Of a stretch of 9,538 nucleotides of DNA, positions 1 to 5,009 are shown one piece after another. Within the stretch, counting starts at the first letter, position 1. Each line of letters begins with the position of its first letter. The stretch comes from Sphingomonadales bacterium (GTDB taxonomy: Bacteria > Pseudomonadota > Alphaproteobacteria > Sphingomonadales > Sphingomonadaceae). The position numbers and the translations under genes were made by a program. The stretch spans positions 1-9,538 of the forward strand of contig JAGXGT010000055.1 in the NCBI GenBank assembly GCA_024636595.1, given 5' to 3'. Below the pieces are notes generated by a model that was given only the letters and a program-made list of their open reading frames with translations, did no database searches and was not told the DNA's origin.

Positions 1-579
1 CAGCTCGCCGCCGATCTGGCCGCCAAAACCGGCGCGGTGGTGGTGCCCAGTTTTGATGATCCCTGGATTGTCGAGGGGCAGGGCAGCTGCGGCGTGGAAA
101 TCCGCGAGCAGATGCTCGCCCTGACCGGAGCAGAACCCGACCAGATCGTTGCCTGTTGCGGCGGTGGCGGGTTGGCTACCGGCTCCGCGCTGGCGAACCC
201 CGACGCGCGCATCATCGTGGTTGAGCCGGACGGCTGGGACGATATGAAACGGTCATTGGAAGGTGGCACAATCGTGCCGGTCGAAAAAGATCCCCCCGCC
301 ACCGAATGCGACGCGCTGCAAACGTTGCGCGTGTCTCCGATCACATTCGATATTTTGAAAGCGCGTAATGCTTTGGGCCTGTCCGTGTCGCAGGATGAAG
401 TGCATCATGCGATGCGCGTCGCATTCGAGAAATTGCATCTGGTGGTCGAACCCGGCGGCGCGGTTGCGCTCGCTGCTGTTTTGTCCGGTAAAGTACCGCT
501 AACCGATCGCACGGCGATCACCCTGTCCGGGGGCAATGTCGACCATCAGCTCTATGCGAAAATCATCGCGGGCGGCTAA
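1..579 (+). CDS. Threonine/serine dehydratase (ammonia-lyase), C-terminal part, cut by window edge
   Basis: The reading frame is open from base 1 and encodes 192 visible residues; the start lies left of the window. It is a fold-type II PLP enzyme of the threonine/serine ammonia-lyase and serine racemase family, which deaminates threonine or serine to a 2-oxo acid and ammonia in the cytoplasm. The sequence shows the family stretch PSFDDPWIVEGQGS, the glycine-rich phosphate-binding loop CCGGGGL, the conserved VEPGGAVALAAVLSGK region and the C-terminal SGGNVD motif, whose serine contacts the PLP pyridine nitrogen in this family. The protein ends just after SGGNVD, so there is no ACT regulatory domain; that argues against long biosynthetic IlvA and for the short catabolic or racemase-like form of about 320 residues. 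The lysine-bearing N-terminal part is not visible, so substrate (threonine, serine, hydroxyaspartate or racemase activity) cannot be settled here. It converges with hemA. Confidence 0.88.
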   Translation, partial: QLAADLAAKTGAVVVPSFDDPWIVEGQGSCGVEIREQMLALTGAEPDQIVACCGGGGLATGSALANPDARIIVVEPDGWDDMKRSLEGGTIVPVEKDPPATECDALQTLRVSPITFDILKARNALGLSVSQDEVHHAMRVAFEKLHLVVEPGGAVALAAVLSGKVPLTDRTAITLSGGNVDHQLYAKIIAGG

Positions 580-864
580 AGCCTGTTTGTCCTTTCCTAC
601 ACCCACCCCGATCGCGTATCTTGCCCCAATGTCTTTGGGAAAGTTCGGACAGGCTCTTTGACAGCTTGGATAAATTGAGGCGACACTTCTCGCCCGCCCG
701 CAAAATCGCCCGGGTTTCATATCCGTCTGGAAGGTCACACTCGGCGGGATGCTGACGCCAGAAGACGAAGAGAAATCTGCGGGTTTGGGGCAAAGGTTAC
801 GGAAATCAAAAACGCGGCCTTGTGTAAACTATAGCCGTCAGCGAAAGCTCATCGAAAAAACGAT
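580..864. other. Convergent intergenic region without a convincing gene
   Basis: This 285-bp gap lies between the ends of the dehydratase and hemA. It holds a 5-bp hairpin (CCCAA 625-629 with TTGGG 635-639) enclosed by a 7-bp inverted repeat (AGCCTGT 580-586 with ACAGGCT 649-655). Together these could fold at the 3' end of the dehydratase transcript, but no clear U-tract follows. A boxA-like sequence sits at 652-663. At the hemA end, ATCG-(A)6-CGAT at 851-864 touches the hemA stop codon but is too weak to call a terminator. A 76-codon minus-strand frame (563-793) opens with TTG, has no recognisable domain and overlaps the dehydratase end; I do not call it a gene. Whether an unrecognised small RNA is made here cannot be told from the sequence alone. 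Confidence 0.6.
652..663 (+). promoter_or_regulatory. boxA-like sequence (rRNA leader antitermination type), not followed by rRNA
   Basis: GGCTCTTTGACA differs at two positions from the Escherichia coli rrn boxA TGCTCTTTAACA, which recruits NusB/S10 antitermination factors. Alphaproteobacterial rRNA leaders commonly carry a CTCTTTGACA form. No 16S start or other rRNA follows before hemA, so this may be a leader remnant or chance. Its inner TTGACA (658-663) could also be read as a -35 hexamer, but I see no fitting -10 about 17 bp downstream. Confidence 0.25.
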
Positions 865-2085
865 TTAGGCCGCGATCGCTCGCTCCATGTCCATCCGGCT
901 CCAGATTTCTACCAAAGCCTTGGTCAAATCAACCATCATCGCTTCGCTATGCGCCGGGCCAGGAGTAAACCGCAGGCGTTCGGTCCCTCGCGGCACCGTC
1001 GGATAGTTGATCGGCTGGACATAGACGCCATATTCGGCGAGCAATATATCGCTGATTTTCTTTGCTTTGATCGGGTCGCCGACCAGTAGCGGAACGATAT
1101 GGGTCGATGAGTCCATCACCGGAAGGCCCGATTCCGCAAACAAATCCTTGAGTGTCTGAGCCGCTGCCTGCTGACCATCGCGTTCTGCCGTAGACTGTTT
1201 CAGGTGACGAATACTGGCCAGTGCACCCGCAACAAGCACCGGAGACAGGCTGGTGGTGAAAATGAAGCCGGGCGCATAGGACCGGATTACGTCGACGATT
1301 TTCTGGTCAGCGGCAATATAGCCACCCATCACACCGACCGCTTTGGCCAGGGTTCCCTCGACAATCGTAATCCTGTCAGCGGCTTTGTCGCGCTCGGAGA
1401 TGCCGCCGCCACGTTTTCCGTACATGCCGACCGCGTGGACTTCATCGCAATAAGTCAGCGCGTTATATTTGTCCGCCAGATCGCAGATCGCGTGCAACGG
1501 TGCGACATCGCCATCCATGGAATAGATGCTTTCAAACGCAACGAGCTTCGGCACTTCTGGGTCTTCGGCGGCCAGCAATTCCTCCAGATGCTCCAGATCA
1601 TTGTGCCGGAACACCCGCTTTTCGCAGCCGCTGTTCTTGATCCCGGCAATCATCGACGCATGGTTCAGTTCATCTGAAAATATGATGCAACCGGGAAGAA
1701 TCTTGGTCAGCGTCGACAGCGTCGCTTCGTTCGACACATAGCCAGATGTGAACAGCAGAGCGCCGGATTTGCCATGCCAGTCTGCCAGTTCGCGCTCGAG
1801 CTGGATATGATAATGGGTGTTGCCGCCGATATTGCGTGTGCCGCCGGAACCGGCACCGACATCATGCAAGGCTTCTTCCATGGCAGCGATGACATCGGGA
1901 TGCTGACCCATCGCCAGATAATCATTAGAGCACCAGACGGTAACCGGCTGCGGCCCGTTGTGATGGGCGAAACAGCGCGCGTTCGGGAAAGAACCCTTGT
2001 TCCGCAAAATATCGATAAAGACGCGATAGCGGCCTTCTGTATGCAGCCGATCAATCGCCTGTGAAAAAATCTTGTCGTAGTCCAC
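865..2085 (-). CDS. hemA: 5-aminolevulinate synthase
   Basis: It condenses glycine and succinyl-CoA to 5-aminolevulinate, the first step of tetrapyrrole (heme) synthesis by the Shemin pathway typical of Alphaproteobacteria; it is a cytoplasmic PLP homodimer. The 406-residue length is normal. It is a single fold-type I aminotransferase-like domain: R21 and N54 near the N-terminus (substrate side), SNDYLAMG at 53-60, GSGGTRNIGGNT at 79-90, FSDELNHASMI at 136-146, D214 and H217 in YCDEVHAVG, and the Schiff-base lysine K248 in TLAKAVG. Residue numbering of R21, D214, H217 and K248 coincides with the Rhodobacter capsulatus enzyme as I recall it. The N-terminal RYRVFIDI stretch and the GTERLRFTPGP C-terminal motif favour ALA synthase over the related 2-amino-3-ketobutyrate CoA ligase. 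The start is GTG with a weak GGTGA-like site just upstream. No heme-regulatory CP motif is visible. V250 replaces the usual aromatic residue. Confidence 0.96.
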   Translation of the reverse strand: MDYDKIFSQAIDRLHTEGRYRVFIDILRNKGSFPNARCFAHHNGPQPVTVWCSNDYLAMGQHPDVIAAMEEALHDVGAGSGGTRNIGGNTHYHIQLERELADWHGKSGALLFTSGYVSNEATLSTLTKILPGCIIFSDELNHASMIAGIKNSGCEKRVFRHNDLEHLEELLAAEDPEVPKLVAFESIYSMDGDVAPLHAICDLADKYNALTYCDEVHAVGMYGKRGGGISERDKAADRITIVEGTLAKAVGVMGGYIAADQKIVDVIRSYAPGFIFTTSLSPVLVAGALASIRHLKQSTAERDGQQAAAQTLKDLFAESGLPVMDSSTHIVPLLVGDPIKAKKISDILLAEYGVYVQPINYPTVPRGTERLRFTPGPAHSEAMMVDLTKALVEIWSRMDMERAIAA

Positions 2086-2204
2086 TATATCACCAAATCC
2101 TGCGTCAAATCTGCTCTTGCGGCCTTGTTGAACGGGCTCTTAGCGCCCTTTTCTTGGAATTTCCAGCGAGAACCACTCGCAATAAGATATGTGTGGCGTA
2201 AGGC
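2086..2204. other. murI-hemA intergenic spacer with small hairpins
   Basis: This is the 119-bp leader of hemA on the minus strand, downstream of murI. A 5-bp hairpin GCGAG (2166-2170) with CTCGC (2176-2180) lies about 25 bp beyond the murI stop but has no U-tract in the murI direction. A second small stem (GGGC/GCCC near 2134-2148) is followed by TTTTCTT only on the plus strand, the wrong direction for either gene. A direct repeat CAAATC (2094-2099 and 2106-2111), 12 bp apart, sits just before the hemA start. I see no clear promoter or FNR box, so hemA may be read through from murI or use a promoter I cannot recognise. Confidence 0.45.
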
Positions 2205-3017
2205 TTATAGCCTTTCAAACCGTCCGATGCCATAATTCTTGAAGGCTGCACGATACGGCGTGATATCGGCGAGGTCACCGGTGGTGACAAATATTCCTTC
2301 TTCACTCGTGGCGGGCCATGTGATGTCTTTCGTCAGATGGACGATCCGCCGGGCAATCCCCTGTGCGCCGTCGATAAACTGCATAGGTCTGCGCGCGGCT
2401 TCAGCCAATTCGTCGCGCAGCAACGGGAAATGGGTGCAGGCGAGAATCACCGTATCCATTCGGTCTCCACCCGCTTGTTCCAGCAATCCTGTGATCGCCT
2501 GCTGGATCACCCTGATATCCGGCTGTTCTCCTCGCAGCTTTGCCTCGGCAGCATAAACCAGCTCGGGAGCCGCATGGCGCAGCACAATCTTGTCGGAGGC
2601 AAAATCGGCGGCAAGCCTGTCGACATAGGGCTGCCGAATGGTTGCCCGGGTGCCCAGCAACCCGATCACGCCGGTTTCGGTTAGCGCGCTGGCCGGCTTG
2701 ATCGCGGGCACGGTTCCAACGACCGGGATATCCAAGGCAGAACGCACATGATCGAGAGCGATAGTCGATGCGGTATTGCAGGCGATGGTAGCCAGCGCAG
2801 GCTTATATCTCTCCACCAGACGGCCGAGCAGCGCTGGTACACGCGCTGCCAATTCCGCCTCCGACTTCATCCCATAGGGCAGGCCTGCATAATCTGCGGC
2901 ATAGACGATCGGTGCATTCGGTAGCAATTTCATCGTCTCGCGCAAAACCGAAAGCCCGCCGACGCCGGTATCGAAAAATAACAAGGGAGGGCATTCGCCG
3001 ATCTGCGCATTGGTCAT
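2205..3017 (-). CDS. murI: Glutamate racemase
   Basis: It converts L-glutamate to D-glutamate for the second residue of the peptidoglycan stem peptide, without cofactor, in the cytoplasm. The 270 residues match the usual size. Visible family motifs are FFDTGVGGLSVL (14-25) with D16, DYAGLPYGMK (42-51), the first catalytic cysteine C80 in ACNTAS, the GLLGTRATI loop (119-127), a PELVYA segment with E152, and the second catalytic cysteine C194 with H196 in LACTHFPLL, where GCTH is the commoner form. The ATG at 3017 is preferred: GGGA lies about 8 bp upstream and the protein then begins shortly before the conserved FFDTGVGG. The same frame extends upstream to a TTG at 3053, which would add 12 residues of no family character. 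It is divergent from plsY and is followed, 119 bp on, by hemA on the same strand. Confidence 0.95.
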   Translation of the reverse strand: MTNAQIGECPPLLFFDTGVGGLSVLRETMKLLPNAPIVYAADYAGLPYGMKSEAELAARVPALLGRLVERYKPALATIACNTASTIALDHVRSALDIPVVGTVPAIKPASALTETGVIGLLGTRATIRQPYVDRLAADFASDKIVLRHAAPELVYAAEAKLRGEQPDIRVIQQAITGLLEQAGGDRMDTVILACTHFPLLRDELAEAARRPMQFIDGAQGIARRIVHLTKDITWPATSEEGIFVTTGDLADITPYRAAFKNYGIGRFERL

Positions 3018-3108
3018 GCTTTTCCCATAGCCAGAAGTGCAGGGCCACGGCAACTGCTTCGGTTCGTCTGACAGGCGTTTGGCCTTGGCCGTTTTTTGGG
3101 GCGAGATG

Positions 3109-3136
3109 CTTGCTCATAACCGCCTGTGAATATAGC
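3109..3136 (+). promoter_or_regulatory. Possible plsY promoter in the murI-plsY divergent gap
   Basis: CTTGCT (3109-3114), 16 bp, then TATAGC (3131-3136) resembles a sigma-70 type promoter of the loose alphaproteobacterial kind. It would put the transcription start near 3143, just ahead of the AAGGGG ribosome-binding site and the chosen plsY start. This is inference by eye. I found no comparable pair for murI on the opposite strand, and the rest of the 144-bp gap (3018-3161) shows nothing else I can name. Confidence 0.25.
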
Positions 3137-3147
3137 GGGAATCGGAC

Positions 3148-3153
3148 AAGGGG
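3148..3153 (+). promoter_or_regulatory. Ribosome-binding site that decides the plsY start
   Basis: AAGGGG is followed by 8 bp and then GTG at 3162. It is 17 bp from the next in-frame ATG at 3171 and lies downstream of an earlier in-frame GTG at 3126. Spacing therefore favours GTG 3162. Confidence 0.55.
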
Positions 3154-3161
3154 TATTTCTA

Positions 3162-3764
3162 GTGCAGTCTATGTGGGTAGAACCAATATTGGTGTTGTTG
3201 TTCGGCTATTTGCTGGGTTCGATCCCTTTCGGCCTAGTATTGACGCGGCTGTCGGGCGGCGGCGATCTGCGGAAAACAGGATCCGGCAACATTGGCGCGA
3301 CCAACGTGCTGCGCACGGGCAACAAGGGTCTCGCGGCTCTGACGTTGCTGCTGGACATGGGCAAGGGCTATGCTGCGGTCTACATTACTTTGCAGATTTC
3401 AGGCGGACTCGGCGTTTTGGCCGGATTGGGCGCGTTTCTTGGCCATCTCTATCCTGTCTGGCTGAGATTTGAAGGCGGCAAGGGGGTTGCGACTTTGCTG
3501 GGCATCGTCACGGCTTTGATCCCCATGGCTGGGTTGATATTTGCGGTCACATGGCTGGGATCGCTTGCGCTTTGGCGCTATTCGTCCGTAGGAGGAATGC
3601 TGGCCGCTATATCCGTACCGATCGCGGTCTTCGCCTTGGGAGAATATGCGATGATGCCCATGTTCATCGGTCTGGCGCTGTTGGTGCTGTGGAAACATCG
3701 GTCCAATATCGAGCGATTGATCGCGGGCGAAGAACCAAAGGTCGGAGCGAAGAAAAGGGCTTGA
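3162..3764 (+). CDS. plsY: Acyl-phosphate:glycerol-3-phosphate acyltransferase PlsY
   Basis: PlsY moves the acyl group from acyl-phosphate to sn-glycerol-3-phosphate to give lysophosphatidic acid, the first membrane step of phospholipid synthesis. It works with PlsX, which is not in the window. The 200-residue protein is strongly hydrophobic with several membrane segments and carries all three conserved loop motifs: GSIPFG (19-24) with SGNIGATNVLR (41-51); GHLYPVWLRFEGGKGVAT (94-111), the glycine-rich substrate-binding motif; and HRSNIERLIAGEEP (179-192). D65 and K68 form the DxxKG element. The start is set by the AAGGGG site; ATG 3171 would shorten it by three residues and GTG 3126 would lengthen it by twelve. 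It is divergent from murI, and its TGA is separated by a single base from the dprA start, so the two are almost surely co-transcribed. The lysine-rich end (KVGAKKRA) is short and presumably cytoplasmic. Confidence 0.95.
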   Translation: MQSMWVEPILVLLFGYLLGSIPFGLVLTRLSGGGDLRKTGSGNIGATNVLRTGNKGLAALTLLLDMGKGYAAVYITLQISGGLGVLAGLGAFLGHLYPVWLRFEGGKGVATLLGIVTALIPMAGLIFAVTWLGSLALWRYSSVGGMLAAISVPIAVFALGEYAMMPMFIGLALLVLWKHRSNIERLIAGEEPKVGAKKRA

Positions 3765-3765
3765 A

Positions 3766-4887
3766 GTGGATGGGATCAGCCAGGAAGCGTTTGACCGGCT
3801 CCAGCTTATCCGATCCGAGAATATTGGGCCCGTAACTTACCGGCAATTGATAAAAAGATTTGGTTCTGCGGCGCGCGCGCTGGAGGCAATCCCGGATCTG
3901 GCGGCTCGCGGTGGTGGAAGGTCACCACGGATAGCCAACCCGAAGCAAATCGCCTCCGAGCTCGAGGCAATCCACGATATCGGGGCTAAACTGCTCTTTC
4001 TCGACGACCCCGCTTATCCCGTGTTGCTCGCTGAGCTCGGCAATGCTCCACCTGTGGTGATCTGGAAAGGCCGCTCTGAACTCATGGAACGACCAATCGT
4101 TGCTATGGTCGGCGCGCGAAACGCCTCCGCAGCCGCCTGCCGCTTCGCACATAACCTGGCCCATAATCTGACGGAAGCCGGCGTCTCGGTCGTTTCGGGG
4201 CTCGCGAAAGGCATTGATACCGCTGCCCATCAAGGTTCGCTCGCAGAGGCCACCATTGCCGTCATTGCCGGCGGACTGGATGTCTTTTATCCGCCCGAAA
4301 ACGAAGCACTTCAGAAAAAGATCGCCGAATGCGGTCTGTTGGTTGCCGAACAGCCGCCCGGAACCGAGCCGCGCGCTAGGCATTTCCCTTATCGCAACCG
4401 CATCATCGCCGGACTCGCGAGAGGCACAGTCGTCATCGAGGCCGCCCCGCGTTCCGGTTCGCTGATCACCGCAAGACTGGCAGCGGAAGCGGGTAGACAG
4501 GTCATGGCCGTCCCAGGCTCTCCACTCGATCCGCGATCGAAGGGCTGCAACATGCTGATCCGCGAAGGCGCAACACTGATTCAGTCCGCCGACGACATAT
4601 TGGAGCTGATTCGCCATTTCGATGATCGGGCTGAATCTTCGAGTCGGAGTCGTGGGAAAGCCCCTGACCCGGACAGCGCGATGCTTTCCGAAGGCGACCA
4701 CATAGATATTGAAAGCCTCGAACGGGCACCAGTGACTAAGCTGTTGAGCGTGACTCCTGTGACCGTTGACGAACTGGTCAGGCAAACCGGCCTACCGCCG
4801 CCTTCCGTGCAATTGGCGCTACTCGAACTGGAACTTGCCGGACGACTGACCCGCCACGCCGGAGCCCGGGTCAGCCTGTTGAAATAA
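3766..4887 (+). CDS. dprA: DNA-processing protein DprA (Smf)
   Basis: DprA binds incoming single-stranded DNA and loads RecA during natural transformation; many non-transformable bacteria keep it, with a role less well understood. The 373-residue protein has the full three-part layout. An N-terminal helix-hairpin-helix-like region spans about 8-50 (LQLIRSENIGPVTYRQLIKRFG). The Rossmann-like DprA core spans about 75-285, with VGARNAS (115-121), SGLAKGIDTAAH (144-155), GGLDVFYP (169-176), FPYRNRIIAGL (207-217) and GSLITA (231-236). A winged-helix-like C-terminal domain of the DML1 type spans about 323-373 and is found in many proteobacterial DprA proteins. The GTG start at 3766 has AAGGG (3755-3759) six bases upstream, inside the end of plsY. 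Residues 286-312 look like a flexible, charged linker. No other competence gene is visible here, so uptake ability cannot be inferred. Confidence 0.95.
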   Translation: MDGISQEAFDRLQLIRSENIGPVTYRQLIKRFGSAARALEAIPDLAARGGGRSPRIANPKQIASELEAIHDIGAKLLFLDDPAYPVLLAELGNAPPVVIWKGRSELMERPIVAMVGARNASAAACRFAHNLAHNLTEAGVSVVSGLAKGIDTAAHQGSLAEATIAVIAGGLDVFYPPENEALQKKIAECGLLVAEQPPGTEPRARHFPYRNRIIAGLARGTVVIEAAPRSGSLITARLAAEAGRQVMAVPGSPLDPRSKGCNMLIREGATLIQSADDILELIRHFDDRAESSSRSRGKAPDPDSAMLSEGDHIDIESLERAPVTKLLSVTPVTVDELVRQTGLPPPSVQLALLELELAGRLTRHAGARVSLLK

Positions 4888-4906
4888 ACGGCGGTCTACA
4901 GGCTGA

Positions 4907-4927
4907 TTTGTCATCGCCATTGACAAA
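4907..4927. repeat. 7-bp inverted repeat between dprA and topA
   Basis: TTTGTCA (4907-4913) and TGACAAA (4921-4927) are perfect reverse complements around a 7-base loop, 20 bp after the dprA stop and about 80 bp before the topA start. The right arm contains TTGACA (4920-4925), a perfect -35 hexamer, but I find no good -10 at 16-18 bp. A further TTGTCA lies at 4963-4968. It could be an operator for topA or a weak stem after dprA; it is AT-rich and lacks a U-tract, so an intrinsic terminator is unlikely. Confidence 0.4.
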
Positions 4928-5009
4928 AATCTTCATTCAGGGCCTTGACCTAAGCCCAATCCTTGTCACAGCCTCGCGCGTATACGTGAGAACAAAGAAA
5001 TCGGAACAT

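Noticed and set aside
851..864. ATCG-(A)6-CGAT next to the hemA stop as a terminator
   Set aside because: The stem has only four base pairs and the U-run would be in the loop rather than after the stem.
870..877. GCGATCGC palindrome (HIP1-like octamer)
   Set aside because: A single copy encoding the last residues of HemA; there is no sign of the genome-wide abundance seen in cyanobacteria.
1204..1677. Plus-strand frame of 157 codons inside hemA
   Set aside because: It covers the ALA synthase active-site region on the opposite strand; all HemA motifs are intact and the frame has no recognisable product.
2131..2156. Terminator-like stem with TTTTCTT on the plus strand
   Set aside because: The stem is only 4-5 bp with a mismatch, and the T-run faces the plus strand, where no gene ends. 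murI and hemA are transcribed the other way.
3922..4785. Long minus-strand open frame (287 codons) inside dprA
   Set aside because: It lies antisense to a clearly conserved DprA core and its translation has low-complexity, non-family character.
4908..5009. TTG at 4908 as the topA start
   Set aside because: The added 34 residues do not resemble TopA, while ATG 5010 gives the standard MQLVIVESPA N-terminus.
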